Below, one piece after another: positions 26,974 to 38,000 of a stretch of 64,000 nt of DNA. Numbering within the stretch: position 1 is the first letter of the stretch; every line of letters starts with the position of its first letter. The notes under the pieces are model-generated. The model was not told the DNA's origin, did no database searches, and was given only the letters and a program-made list of their open reading frames with translations. Position numbers and translations under genes: made by a program. Source of the DNA: Giardia muris (taxonomy: Eukaryota > Fornicata > Diplomonadida > Hexamitidae); contig CM016927.1 in assembly GCA_006247105.1 (NCBI GenBank), forward strand, positions 186,001 to 250,000. Direction: 5' to 3'.

Positions 26974-29334
26974 ATGTCGGCGGCTATCAGTAAGGCACGT
27001 GACGCACGTCGTGCGGCCCACGGCGCCACAACGTTCAAGCCTGTTCAGGGCCAGGGAAAGGGCGCAACCGTCGTGAAGGCGGGCGGCGCTCGGATCGTTG
27101 CAGCCCAGGCGCGTCCCGCTCCACCGCCCCGGACTCCAGCCCCGCGTGTTGGAGGAGCGCCCGGCGTTAACGTCGTCCAACAGTCTCACCTCTCCCACCT
27201 TCTTCAACCAAAGCCTCTGGACCCGGATGAGTTCGGTGGCGCAGCTAGCCTAGAAGAGCTCCCACCGGAACGGACCACGGCAGGGGTGAGCGCTCGCTCA
27301 GCTGATGTGCTGGAGGCGGCAGGCCTGAAGCCACCCGCCGTTGATGTCTCCCAGAATCGGTATGATCATCAACCTCCTCCACCCGCGGCACCTCCACGAA
27401 CCTATGAGCATCCGGAACCTCCTAATCCTCAAGACAACCGGTATGCGGAAGAAAAGGCGAGACTGGCGAACCCTGGAGGAGGGCTTGGAATTCCTGGGCT
27501 TGGAGATCGACCTACACAACAACAGCAAAGATATGCAATGCAAGCCCAACCACAGCCCTCATCTGGAGCACCTGGAAAGCCATTTGCAAAGAAGAAGCCC
27601 TCGGAGATGACTGAGAGCGAATGGAACGAGTATGAGAGACTTAGCGCACAACGCTATAAGGCCCAGTTGCTCGAACGAGCCTTTGGAAACAGAGAGATAA
27701 CGGCCTTCGAGCGACAGGAGGTCGATGCCTTGCTCCGGGAGGACAAGGACTTCCGGCGTGAGTACGAGATAAGAATGGCAGCAAAGCGTGAGCAAGATGC
27801 GGAGCGGACTCGGCAAGAGAGACTTGAGGAGCAGCGGAGGATTGATGAGTATCGGCAAATGGAGGCGGAGCAGGCTCAGATGAAGCTAAACAAGGTCGCA
27901 CATGCTCGTGCAGGCGTATCAGAGTCATCAACCCCTTATAATAGCGCTCCAGGGCAGTCATCGGTGCATGTGCAGGGGGAGATACCCTCGACCACCAGTG
28001 CGAGTCTGATAGCCGAGTTGAAGGATGAAATCACTTCGCTCCGTGGGAAGCTTCTTCAAGCCGAGAAAGATCGTGTTATGAGTGAGCAGAGGATCATCTC
28101 CCTCGAGAAAGAGTTGTTCGGGGAGCAGACGAAAAGTGCGATCATGCAAACCACGATTGATGGGTTGCGAGAAGAGCTTGAAGCTCTTCGAGGGAAGAAG
28201 GGTTCAGGGACAGGGACTCCACAATTTCTACCTCCACGGCCACGTCATCCTGGGATGGAGAACATGCCACCATCACTTCCGACACAAGGAGGACCAGAGG
28301 GGACAATACCACGGCCCCTTTCGAAAGATGCGAGTGCTAATCCTTCTACACCACGGAACATGAGCCGAGCATCTGTGAGTCCAAAGCCTATCGCCACGGG
28401 GACTGGGTCTACGTCTGACAAGGTGCCAGGGGGACGTGTGGGAAGCTCCCCCGCGGCCAAGGCACCACTTAACGACGTAATGGCGAAGGCACAAAGTCTT
28501 CTAACGAAATATGGTAGTTCGTCCTCATCGGGGGCCGTCTCTCGTAATTTGTCGACGTATGATGCCACTCATCGGAACAGGATCTGTACGGTATCAAGTA
28601 CCCTTGGCGGGACGGATATGCTTGGGCCGAACATCATTGAGCCTAGTCTTCTCGATAATTCATTGGTGGGGACGGTTTATCTTCCAACGAACGGGTCCGT
28701 CATCCCCGTCGAGACGATGACTCCACGAACGATCCAGCAATCCCAGATGGCGGTCCGAGAAAGCTTCATCCCCATGGTCCAGGACTCAAGCATACAAAGC
28801 TTCTACGGGACGCAAACGATTGAGTGCGAGGTCGATGTCCTATCGATGCGTGAGCACGACGATGCAGACGCTAAGGTACCCTCGAGTATCCTGATGGACA
28901 CATCGAACCTCTCCTCCGTCATCCCGACGAGTTTAATGCCACGCCCGACCGGTGGTGGGGATGACGGATCTTATCGGATCTATGACGTTCCGGAGCAATC
29001 AGCGGAGGGGAGCTACACCTTCGATGAATACCCAACAAGCCCAGACACTGATAATGTTAGTGAGGAATGCGAAGGGACTCGAAGCCTTTTAGCAAGGAGT
29101 TCTCTTCCAAAGGAGAAATTCAGCGCCGTTGAATTCGTCAATTCGGCGATTACAAAGCCAACACCGCCCGCCCTTGGAAGTTCCGGGTTACGTCCGGCAC
29201 GTATTGGGGAAATGGTGCAAGAGCAGGATGGGAAAATAGAGAGCCTAGCCAGCCTCGCGTCACGCCGCGCCACGGAGTTTCCTGCAATGGACCTTGATGA
29301 CGGGTCACTCCTCGAAGAGGAGGATAGTGGGTAG
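26974..29334 (+). CDS. Proline-rich coiled-coil protein of unknown function
   Basis: 786 residues. The ATG after ATTAAA is preferred over one 12 bases upstream, which would overlap the divergent AK7-like start. The first ~210 residues are Pro/Ala/Gln-rich and probably disordered. A basic-acidic helix follows (~215-310, with ERTRQERLEEQRRIDEY), then a clear coiled coil (~350-410, heptads such as LKDEITSLRGKLLQAEKDRV). The rest is Ser/Pro-rich linker, a middle region repeating DNS/TIQQSQM-type segments without a known fold, and an acidic C-terminus ending DGSLLEEEDSG. No enzymatic motif is seen. It resembles cytoskeletal adaptor proteins in composition only. The next gene starts 8 bases after the stop. 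Confidence 0.68.
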   Translation: MSAAISKARDARRAAHGATTFKPVQGQGKGATVVKAGGARIVAAQARPAPPPRTPAPRVGGAPGVNVVQQSHLSHLLQPKPLDPDEFGGAASLEELPPERTTAGVSARSADVLEAAGLKPPAVDVSQNRYDHQPPPPAAPPRTYEHPEPPNPQDNRYAEEKARLANPGGGLGIPGLGDRPTQQQQRYAMQAQPQPSSGAPGKPFAKKKPSEMTESEWNEYERLSAQRYKAQLLERAFGNREITAFERQEVDALLREDKDFRREYEIRMAAKREQDAERTRQERLEEQRRIDEYRQMEAEQAQMKLNKVAHARAGVSESSTPYNSAPGQSSVHVQGEIPSTTSASLIAELKDEITSLRGKLLQAEKDRVMSEQRIISLEKELFGEQTKSAIMQTTIDGLREELEALRGKKGSGTGTPQFLPPRPRHPGMENMPPSLPTQGGPEGTIPRPLSKDASANPSTPRNMSRASVSPKPIATGTGSTSDKVPGGRVGSSPAAKAPLNDVMAKAQSLLTKYGSSSSSGAVSRNLSTYDATHRNRICTVSSTLGGTDMLGPNIIEPSLLDNSLVGTVYLPTNGSVIPVETMTPRTIQQSQMAVRESFIPMVQDSSIQSFYGTQTIECEVDVLSMREHDDADAKVPSSILMDTSNLSSVIPTSLMPRPTGGGDDGSYRIYDVPEQSAEGSYTFDEYPTSPDTDNVSEECEGTRSLLARSSLPKEKFSAVEFVNSAITKPTPPALGSSGLRPARIGEMVQEQDGKIESLASLASRRATEFPAMDLDDGSLLEEEDSG

Positions 29335-29342
29335 CAAAAAAG

Positions 29343-32300
29343 ATGCTCAAGCCCGCAGAGACTCCTGAGAACCCGGAGTTCGCGGCGCTCCTGCAGGAGC
29401 TTCAGGCTAACCTGCAGGCGATCCAGGGCGTGACGAACAAGTACTACCATTTCTTCTGCGATTATCGCTCGTTTCTTCCATCCTTGGGTCGGGTCCGGGA
29501 TGTGCTAACTGCAATGCAGCGAGAGGCAGGAGCCCTCGCAGGGGATGCGATCATTAACCGCTGCGCCGTCTCACTGAATGAGTACTTGCGACACACGGCG
29601 GCGGCTCTTACGGCCGTCGGTGAGTCTTCTCAAGCGGTCCCGATCCCTAGCTGGTTTGGGAGCTCGCATTTCCGTTTTCTTCTCGAATCTGCCTGTGTCC
29701 AGATGCAATTAGCGCTCCATGGGATGCGCTTCCGCATGAAGTATGGTCCGTGTCGTTGCCAACCACTTAGTGGGACGGAGCTCTACGCCATTCTCTGCCT
29801 GTTCTGGGAGACACGGCTTCGATATCAGGTCTCCGTACGGCTCTCGAAGGTCATCGTCGAGCTCATTGATTGGTTTGCGATTGACTCCTTTTGCGCCGCG
29901 CATCCCGGGATCTCGAAGGAGGCGCTCATCGCCGACCTCAACGTCAACCTTCCAGAGAGCACCGTGATGCTCAACGATCTGTTCTGTTTAGCACATCTCT
30001 TCGACTTCTTGACGGCGGAGAAGCTCCGTTCTGCCGTTCCTCCAAACGCCACGCTTGAGGAAACCCTTGCAACGGTCATCGACGAGGCAAATCTCTCGTT
30101 CCTCGACCGGGGAGGCTCTCATGTGTCAACAACATCGATGATTCCCCAGGCGCCCTATACGATAGACATCTCGGCGCGGCCCGACTGTGCGGTGTCGAGC
30201 CTCATCTACGAGCAATCCGGGCAGCTTTCTTCGGATGCGGAGCCTCTCATCCTCATGCAGTCTCCGGACTTCTGTGACCCGTTACATGATGAAGCGGGGG
30301 TCCTATTGAATACGGCGAACTGGCGCGTCCGTACGGTGGACGTGCTGGTCAGCCGGATACAAGCTAGCTCCGGGGCGGCGGATACGCTTCCTGACTACCG
30401 AGAGCGTAATGCCCGCCTCGATAAGCTCTTTACTGCAGCGTTTGGAGTATCTACCACCCCTATCTTTACTAGCTTCGATATGCACTCACGGCAATACACA
30501 TGGGCCTGTCGGAGCCTTGAATTGCTCACTTTCTGCAACGCTCCTGCCGGGGTATCTCAAATGCTGAGCTCGTCGCTTCCAGTCCCCTTGCTTGACTACG
30601 GGATCATCTCAGCACCATATCTGGCCGATGCCTATGTTCTTGGTGCATTGGGGCTCTCCCGGGATGAAAGCAATCTGATCTACGCGGAGGAGAACCTCAA
30701 GGCGCTGTGTGGAGAGTCTCTCATATCTGGGGCCGCACCTTCGCAACTAGGGGAGTTATTGACGCCAAGCTTACCAGCGCTTAGTCCTGCCTTCCAAAAG
30801 CGCCTCTCCAAGGAGTTGTGCCTCTCACACACGACCCGCCCCTTTGCCGGGCGAGGTAGTGTTGGAGTCTCATCGACTGCATCGAAGACTGTCACTGGGA
30901 GTCCAATAGTATCGTCCCGCTATATCGAACGAGAGGTGCGGAAGAGCATCCAGAAGGCAACTGAGACTCCACAGACCTCAGTGCTTCTTAAACTCTGCCA
31001 GCAGGTCCACCACTCCGTCCAAGACATGCTGAAGGCCTGTGCCACAGACATCGCTCAGTACAACCCGGGATATGCCGGGGTCTCGACAACGGCCATCATT
31101 AACGACCTCTTCCATGCCGTTGAAGTGGTGGGGTACGATGCCTTCAATCCCTCCGCAGCCCTTGCCGAAGGTAATCGTGCGGACCTCATGGAGTATCTTG
31201 CGACCGCGCTCTCGAAGCTCGTCATTGTTTATGTCAACACTGCCTTTCTTTGCGCCTCTTCCGTGGACCGGTGCATCACGGAGCGAACTGGCCAGACATT
31301 ACCGTATGGAGGCTTTGCATGCCGTTTGGCCCAGGCATACCTTACCGCAGCGTACACCCAACGCTCCATGACTGATAAGCTGGTCGCCACGGCGTTCAAG
31401 GCTGGGATCCGAGCCATTCAGGACCTAATCCTGGCGAGAGCCGGGATTGGGACACGAGCCTTTGAGCAGGCACTTCTTTGGCGTGGGCTTCCGTTCTCAG
31501 GGCAAAAGGGTGGTCATATGGTCTTCATGTCGATCTGTGACGGCTATCCTGGGCGTAAGAACTACTTCCTGACGACGCCGGACTCACCTCATCCACCCGC
31601 GATCTTTCACAACTTAGGTCTTCTTCCTCTACGCTCATTCACCCTTCCGCTCATCACAGAGGCCTCGTGCCTTGCAGGGGCAATCCGAGGTGAGCTGGGA
31701 GCCCTTCTCCAGGCTCTAAAGACACTTCCTTTGACATTTGAGACGATCATTGATCATTCCCAAGCCTATTTTGAGACTCTTTGGCAGATCCCGCGTGTTC
31801 TTACAGCTCTTCTAGCACTAACCGAATTTCTGGCACTTGCTAAAGGAAAGATTCCTACAGGTGCCAAAAGCTGGATGGGAGGTCTTGCTTTGACATCGAC
31901 ATTCCGAAAAGCGGCTACCACAAGAATTTCGGATGAGATTTTCATGAAACGCCTTGGAAATATCGTCTCAGATGGCTGCTTGAACGTGATCGTCACAGGG
32001 ACACCTGGGAGTGGAGTAACGTCTCTGATCCGCTTTCTGACGCTCCAGCCACTTCTTCAGTTTGCTGCCCTTTCGGAGGCCGCGGCAGGAGACCAGGCGA
32101 TCTTCATGGAAACTTGTTTTGGAGCCCAGAAGGGAAAAGAGCCTGAACCATGGTACATAGCGAAGGACGAGAAGGCTACGTATGAACTTTCCAAGGCTCG
32201 GCCACACCGCGCGTCTGACACTCTATCAATAGGCTCGTGGGCCTCCTGTGCAAATAGTACGAGCAATGCGTTGACAGTAGCAGCCGAGGCGCCTCCAACT

Positions 32301-34127
32301 CAACGAACCATGACGTCCACGTTCGACAAGGATGTTGATGCCTTAATGGTCCTGATCCTCAAGGACATCCAATCCATCCATTTGACCGAGCCCGTGGTTG
32401 ATCTATTCAGCAAGGACCTGGATAACGAACTGAAGATCGCCATGAGCGCGACGGAGGATTCTGTCCCTTATCTCGATTGTAGCGATGCCATGATCAACAA
32501 CAACAACCTCTTGGTGGTGACGGAGTCTGAGGTGGTGCAAAGTGGTCCTGAGCAGCCTGAACGAGTCGTGGATGGGAGTGAGCACTTCTACTCTCTCTTC
32601 GGGTTAGACGCCACGGATTTTCGTCCACGAGTATCTCTTCGGCATGGGCCTGCGGATACTCGGATCCTACAGGCGAAGTACTGCGAGGATGGGGTTACAT
32701 GCCCTGGATCTATTTGCTTTTCCGACCGCTTTCTGAAGACCTCAACCTCTCTTCCGACCATGATGTATCCAGATATCAACACAGATGTGGAGGGGGCTAT
32801 GCGGCCCCAAGGATTGGAGAAGAAGTCTGCTTATCAAGAGAGCTTATTACAGCCGATCAAGAAGAGGCTTCCGGCGCTTTCCTTTACTGGTCTTAGTTAT
32901 TGCAAAACGGAGTCTCCGACACGGTATACAATCGATCTTCTTCCCCTTTATGACTCCCCAAAGGTAGTCTTCTATGACATACCCGCCAATTCTCTCGACC
33001 TAAACATACGTCTGACGATCGCGGACGAGACTCCTCCTGAGGACCTTCAGTCTCAAGAGGTTATCAAGTCCGCCCTGGATTCATACCAAGCCCAGCTCAA
33101 TACAGCACAGGCCGCCATGATCGCAGACATCCAGCAGATCCATGGTCTCTTCCAGGGGAAGAAACTTAGCCAAAACTTACTCACGGAGCAGCACCCAGCC
33201 GTTCTTGGAATGGTCCATTCGACAACACGTCAGCTTCAACCGCAACAGGTCATCCAACTGCAAGGAATCGTCCAGCGGCAACTTGAGGCGCTTTATGCCG
33301 AAGTAACCGCCCTAACAGCCAGCCTGAACACCTATGCAAACCAGCTGATCCAGATGCACGGGACCCTAGCGCAGTCCCCAGATCTTATCCCTCAATATAA
33401 GCAGCATGAACAGACGTATAATGCGCGCAAGGCCCTCATCGAGGACAAGCGCCGAGAGTATGCCGAGCTCGGCCAGGAACGCCGAGCTCTCGAGTCGATC
33501 CTTCGGGCTCACCCGACGATCCAGAATCTTCAGGTCGAGATCGGCCGGCTGAAGCAACAATATGCTCAAGCACGGGAGACCGTCTCGACGGGTACCCCAG
33601 TTCCAGATGCGACGGATAGAGAGGCTCATACCGCCGTTGCAGAAGTCCTCGAGAAGGCCGACGTCTTCCTCTATGTCTATGACTGTACACTTTCCATCAA
33701 GCAGTTCTCCCCGGACCTTTCCCATGTCTCAGCCATCATGGCCCCAATAACGGCTGCGACGGCCCGCTACGTCCCTGAGACCCTCTTCTCCGATAGCCTG
33801 GTGACGGAGACTAGCCTCTACAAGCGGCTCACACAGCTCAAGGTTCCGGGGATCATAGTCTGTAACAAGTTCGACCTGATTGTGACGTCCCCATGCATTC
33901 GGGCCTTCTATTTCGGTTCTCGTCTCGCTAAGCTCTTAGGATGGCCACAGGTCTTCGTTAGCAGCCGAACGGGAGCCTTTATGAACCATATCGGCCGAAC
34001 GGCCATCCTGCTTCGGTGTGCGGCAGTTAGAGCCGCATTGGAGCTTCCCTACCAAGAGCTCTACGAGGGGATGACCCCGGATACCCCCTATGACGTCCCG
34101 CACCTCCGAGAGGTGCGTTGTAAATAA
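29343..34127 (+). CDS. Giant protein with a split GTPase-like domain
   Basis: 1,594 residues from an ATG behind GCAAAAAAG. Residues 1-~870 are mostly helical, without a recognised family. A GTPase-like domain then appears in pieces: NVIVTGTPGSGVTSLIRFL (~880-898; the Walker A Lys is Val), an acidic Ser-rich insert of ~300 residues, VVFYDIPAN as a possible G3 (~1207-1215), a coiled-coil insert of ~220 residues rich in Gln (~1240-1435), then KADVFLYVYDCTLS, VCNKFDL (G4 NKxD, ~1507-1513) and VSSRTGAF (G5). Order and spacing fit a dynamin- or septin-like P-loop GTPase interrupted twice. Lack of the lysine argues for weak or no hydrolysis. I know of no named family with this layout. Its TAA stop shares one base with the next ATG. 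Confidence 0.7.
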   Translation: MLKPAETPENPEFAALLQELQANLQAIQGVTNKYYHFFCDYRSFLPSLGRVRDVLTAMQREAGALAGDAIINRCAVSLNEYLRHTAAALTAVGESSQAVPIPSWFGSSHFRFLLESACVQMQLALHGMRFRMKYGPCRCQPLSGTELYAILCLFWETRLRYQVSVRLSKVIVELIDWFAIDSFCAAHPGISKEALIADLNVNLPESTVMLNDLFCLAHLFDFLTAEKLRSAVPPNATLEETLATVIDEANLSFLDRGGSHVSTTSMIPQAPYTIDISARPDCAVSSLIYEQSGQLSSDAEPLILMQSPDFCDPLHDEAGVLLNTANWRVRTVDVLVSRIQASSGAADTLPDYRERNARLDKLFTAAFGVSTTPIFTSFDMHSRQYTWACRSLELLTFCNAPAGVSQMLSSSLPVPLLDYGIISAPYLADAYVLGALGLSRDESNLIYAEENLKALCGESLISGAAPSQLGELLTPSLPALSPAFQKRLSKELCLSHTTRPFAGRGSVGVSSTASKTVTGSPIVSSRYIEREVRKSIQKATETPQTSVLLKLCQQVHHSVQDMLKACATDIAQYNPGYAGVSTTAIINDLFHAVEVVGYDAFNPSAALAEGNRADLMEYLATALSKLVIVYVNTAFLCASSVDRCITERTGQTLPYGGFACRLAQAYLTAAYTQRSMTDKLVATAFKAGIRAIQDLILARAGIGTRAFEQALLWRGLPFSGQKGGHMVFMSICDGYPGRKNYFLTTPDSPHPPAIFHNLGLLPLRSFTLPLITEASCLAGAIRGELGALLQALKTLPLTFETIIDHSQAYFETLWQIPRVLTALLALTEFLALAKGKIPTGAKSWMGGLALTSTFRKAATTRISDEIFMKRLGNIVSDGCLNVIVTGTPGSGVTSLIRFLTLQPLLQFAALSEAAAGDQAIFMETCFGAQKGKEPEPWYIAKDEKATYELSKARPHRASDTLSIGSWASCANSTSNALTVAAEAPPTQRTMTSTFDKDVDALMVLILKDIQSIHLTEPVVDLFSKDLDNELKIAMSATEDSVPYLDCSDAMINNNNLLVVTESEVVQSGPEQPERVVDGSEHFYSLFGLDATDFRPRVSLRHGPADTRILQAKYCEDGVTCPGSICFSDRFLKTSTSLPTMMYPDINTDVEGAMRPQGLEKKSAYQESLLQPIKKRLPALSFTGLSYCKTESPTRYTIDLLPLYDSPKVVFYDIPANSLDLNIRLTIADETPPEDLQSQEVIKSALDSYQAQLNTAQAAMIADIQQIHGLFQGKKLSQNLLTEQHPAVLGMVHSTTRQLQPQQVIQLQGIVQRQLEALYAEVTALTASLNTYANQLIQMHGTLAQSPDLIPQYKQHEQTYNARKALIEDKRREYAELGQERRALESILRAHPTIQNLQVEIGRLKQQYAQARETVSTGTPVPDATDREAHTAVAEVLEKADVFLYVYDCTLSIKQFSPDLSHVSAIMAPITAATARYVPETLFSDSLVTETSLYKRLTQLKVPGIIVCNKFDLIVTSPCIRAFYFGSRLAKLLGWPQVFVSSRTGAFMNHIGRTAILLRCAAVRAALELPYQELYEGMTPDTPYDVPHLREVRCK
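34119..34125 (+). terminator. TGTAAAT motif fused with stop and next start
   Basis: TGTAAAT leads directly into AATG, so the poly(A)-like motif, the TAA stop (34125-34127) and the next ATG (34127-34129) overlap. An identical 11-mer, TGTAAATAATG, occurs at 58902-58892 on the minus strand. Confidence 0.45.
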
Positions 34128-35032
34128 TGCCCCTGAAACGAGGCGGGAAGCGGTCCACGGCCATCCAGGAGGTGAGTCCTATGGATGAGGATCTCTTAAA
34201 TGTGGCAAGAAGGCTTGAGGCTGCATCACGTGGGGGTAAGAACTCCACACAAGTCGTGGCCGACATACATACACTTGCGACGGCTGCCCTTCTGGCACAA
34301 GACGAGACAGAAGCAGAAGGTGAGGAGGAGTGCTCAAAGGTCATCGTAACTTTAGTCGAGGCAGGAGCATTTCCAAGACTACTAGATATGACACGTCAAG
34401 CTGCACATGATCTAATCGGGAAGCTTCGGGATCAACATCTTGAGGAACTATGCGCACACCTCAAGGACTTGCTAGTGCTCGTCAAGTGCTGTTCCGACTC
34501 GCTTAGTGCCTTCGATACCTTCGTCCCAGATGATTTCCTTCAATCCCTCCATGAGGTCTCAAAAGTCATTGACGCCATCACGGTCCAGCAAGATACCTCT
34601 GAAGATGATGGTCTCATGGCTTTCGCCGCCATTATCTTAACCCTTCATGGATTCTGTTTATACAACATTGTCCGTCATACGGAAAGACTGGCGATGGATA
34701 TGGCAGAACGTACGTACGCCCTGCTTGCAGACCTGGATACTATCGGTTGGATTCTCCGAGCTCTCAAGCATTATTCCCCACTCTTGTCGGAGGATGCCCG
34801 CGTCGTCCTTGCGGAGTTCTTCGCCGCGTTAACGGATGGAGAACCCTTCCTCGACTATGCGGCCCAATACTTCGCGGGTGAGACCGCACTCCTCTTCGTC
34901 AGCTTCTACGACACAACCGTGGTCCCGCTCCTGGAGCGCGGTGAGCTCAAGGCACGCCTTGGAGCGCTTGATGACTTCCTCAGCTTCCTTGCGCGCGAAC
35001 GGCCGGACGCTCTCGGGCTTCGTGACGAGTAA
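34127..35032 (+). CDS. Helical protein of unknown function
   Basis: 301 residues; the start overlaps the previous stop by one base (TAATG). The first ~15 residues are basic (MPLKRGGKRS). The remainder is all-helical with short hydrophobic helices (CAHLKDLLVLVKCC, AFAAIILTLHGFCLYNIVRH, ALLADLDTIGWILRAL), reminiscent of armadillo/HEAT-like folds, but no clear repeat period is visible. No signal peptide or membrane segment is convincing. The stop lies within AGTAAAC. Head-to-tail placement with the GTPase-like giant suggests shared transcription or overlapping mRNAs. Function unknown. Confidence 0.65.
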   Translation: MPLKRGGKRSTAIQEVSPMDEDLLNVARRLEAASRGGKNSTQVVADIHTLATAALLAQDETEAEGEEECSKVIVTLVEAGAFPRLLDMTRQAAHDLIGKLRDQHLEELCAHLKDLLVLVKCCSDSLSAFDTFVPDDFLQSLHEVSKVIDAITVQQDTSEDDGLMAFAAIILTLHGFCLYNIVRHTERLAMDMAERTYALLADLDTIGWILRALKHYSPLLSEDARVVLAEFFAALTDGEPFLDYAAQYFAGETALLFVSFYDTTVVPLLERGELKARLGALDDFLSFLARERPDALGLRDE

Positions 35033-35034
35033 AC
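35028..35034 (+). terminator. Poly(A)-signal-like AGTAAAC containing a stop codon
   Basis: AGTAAAC contains the TAA stop (35030-35032), an exact match to the Giardia AGTRAAY consensus. The clathrin start follows 22 bases later. Confidence 0.5.
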
Positions 35035-35056
35035 CGCCTGGGTGCGCTCAAAAAAA

Positions 35057-38000
35057 ATGCCTCCGGTAACTGACCCCGTAGTAGTCAAAGATCTCTTCCG
35101 CCTGGATGCAGCAGGTGTCACACCGGACTGCTTCACACCCGAGGGTCTAGCAATCGCCTCATCCCGCGGCGCATGTGCATGCTCGGTTGGTCCTACTTCA
35201 TCGACTCTTACTCTTGTCTCATTCCCAGACTTTGTCTCTCAATCCCTCCCCGTCCAGGCGAGTGCCGTCCTCCAGAGCGCAACAAATCCGAACATTATCG
35301 TGCTGCGCACGCCAACGATGCTGCAGACTCTTGATATCGTCACGAAGACCCCTTACGGGCGCTATGAGTTCCCTGCCCCGATTGCAGTCGATTACTGGGC
35401 ATGGGCGAGTGAGACGCGGATTGCACTCGTTTGTCCTGATGCCGTTTATTTCTGGGATAGCATGTCTGGCGCCTTCACCCCAGGCTTCGCACGTGACCCC
35501 TCATTGACTTCGACATACGCTGGCTCTCGGGTTGTCGACTTCTCGCTCTCCGCCGACGGTCTTTGGGCGACAGTCACCGCTCTTGGAGTCGATCAGACAC
35601 AACATCCTCAGGGCATGGTGCAGCTCCATAGCTTTGCTACACAGCAGAGTCGTATTCTTTCGGGACAGGCCGCTCGGGTTCTCAATTATCAGCTTGACGC
35701 CGATCACCCTCCAACAACACTCCTCGTCGTCGCCGTGAAAGCCACTGGTGCGACGGAGATGTCAGTCACACTCACGGACCCCGGTCAAACTTCAGACTCG
35801 ACAGGAGTTTCTGCTTCAGGGATCGTCTCCACAACCCTCACTGTTCCCCTTCTCCCTGGGCTTGTAGCTTCCGACTATCCCGCATTTGTCCGCGTGCCTC
35901 CAAAACTTGGGCTACTCTACCTCTTCACGAAGAATGGGATGCTCTCAATTCTCGACCTGTCAACCGGAACGACGGTTTGCACAAAGGGATCTGGGTTGGG
36001 CTCGATCGTTGCCCTTGGGCCGTGTCCCACGGATGCCCCATACGCTAGTGAGTACGAATTTCTCGGTGGTACTGCGGAGGGAGCTATCCTAGGGATTGGA
36101 GTTGATCGCGAGCATTTCCTGGAGCATGTTGCAGTGACTTTTAATCGTCCCGACTTCACCTATGCGCTCGCCCTCCGAACCGGACTTCACGGTGCCGATT
36201 CGCTCTTCACCCAGCAATTTGACGGACTTTTCGAGTCACAACAATGGCAAGCCGCGGTGAATGTCGTCAAGCGGGCACCTCCCGGATGTCTCCGTACGGA
36301 TGAGACCCTCAAGCGCTTCACAGCGGCATCGGCAACGTTCGGGGCGTCTCCACAATCTCCCCTGGCCATATATTTAAGTGCTCTCACAGATGATGGAGGA
36401 CAACTAATCACCCCTGCGGAGTCCATCGCCCTCGCTGGGCTCTTCATCGAGATGCAGAACACGCCTGCGATTGAGAGCTATTTGAAGCAGAAGCAGTTCC
36501 ATGAGTGTGTCGAGCTTGCAGACTTTCTCCAGCAGAATAACCTTGAGCGCCTCGCCTTCCAGGTGTATGCGAACGCTGGGAAGCACGAGAAGGCGGTCGC
36601 ATGGCTTATCACTCAGAATCAGTACACAATCATCCCCCAGTATCGGCAGAAGTTCCCAGACTACACCCCAGATTACCCGAGCATCATCCAGCAAGCGGCG
36701 ACTCAAGCACTTGCAAGTCCGAATTCCGTGGACGCGTTGGCGGCGGTGGTTCAGTTTGCCTTGAGTTTGACTCAGGGGATGAGTCCCGATACCGATGCCG
36801 ACACGATTTTGGACATATCAGAGGTCTTTCAATCACTGAATCGGATTAAGGATGCGACTGCGATCCTCATGGACGCCTGTCGTCGTTTCAATTTTGGAGA
36901 GCCGACCCTTGCATTCCAGCTCAAACTCGTCGAGATGAACGAAGAGCTCGATCCCGAGGTTGCCAAGACTGTGCGGAGCTATGGGATCGTTGATCAGGTC
37001 AATCGCGGGATTCTCTCGAAGAAGAGCGAGTCTGAAGGCCAGTATCAAAGAGCCTTTGATTATGCAGACAACGACACGGAATGCCGTCGTATTGCCGCCA
37101 CCTACACTCCCAGGATCGGGCGCTCAATCTTTAGCAGTCCCGAGTGGTACGCGAACTACATTCGACGCGCGCAGCGCTTTCAGAGCACAGACGAGGCGAC
37201 GGTCCGTGCTCTGTTTGCATTCCAGCAGCAGATGCTGGAGATCACCCTCGGTGGGGAGCGTGTATACGCCGAGCACGTCGCCATTGGATTTGCGCGATCT
37301 TCGATCGTCAACACGAACCCGAGTCTCTGCGTGACTGTCGTGAAGGTTTTTGAGAAGTATGAGCTCGGAGACAGCGAGTACGTCTACATCTTCTTGTCGA
37401 ACGTTGCGCCCATCTGTCCGGACGCAACGATCCACGGGCTTCTCCTCAAGGCCTGTCTCCCGAGTGAGAAGCATTGCTCGAGGGTTCTTGAGATGGTCAA
37501 AGAGGACCAATGTATCGACCCTAAGGATACATTCGATACTCTAACCACCGTTGCTGCCGCGTCCCCAGACCTTTTGATCGCCTCGCTTCATGCGCTCTGC
37601 TTCCGCTTCAAGCTGGGGGCAGAGCTTGCAACCTTCCTTTGCGGAGAGATCAAGAAGAAGGGTATCGGGAAGGATACGCTCTTCACTCTTAATGCTGTTC
37701 TTATCATCGAGCGTTACCTCACGTCCTTTTCCCCTGGAGAGACGGATTCCGTTTTGAGCGCCCTCTTCGCCGGAGGGGTTATGGCTGAGCCCCCCGTGAG
37801 CCCGGTCGATAGTGTCTTTACCCCAGGGATTCTGACTCGAATAATCAGCGATCCGGCCGTTCAAGCCGGATGTAACCTTGATCGGGTGACGGAGGTGTGC
37901 CTCGTCAACTCGAAGACGGTCAAGATTGCCAGGACGCTCCTTGAGACGCGTCTCGCCTCTGGCGCTTCTGATAAGCATACGCACACAGCATTCGCAAAGG

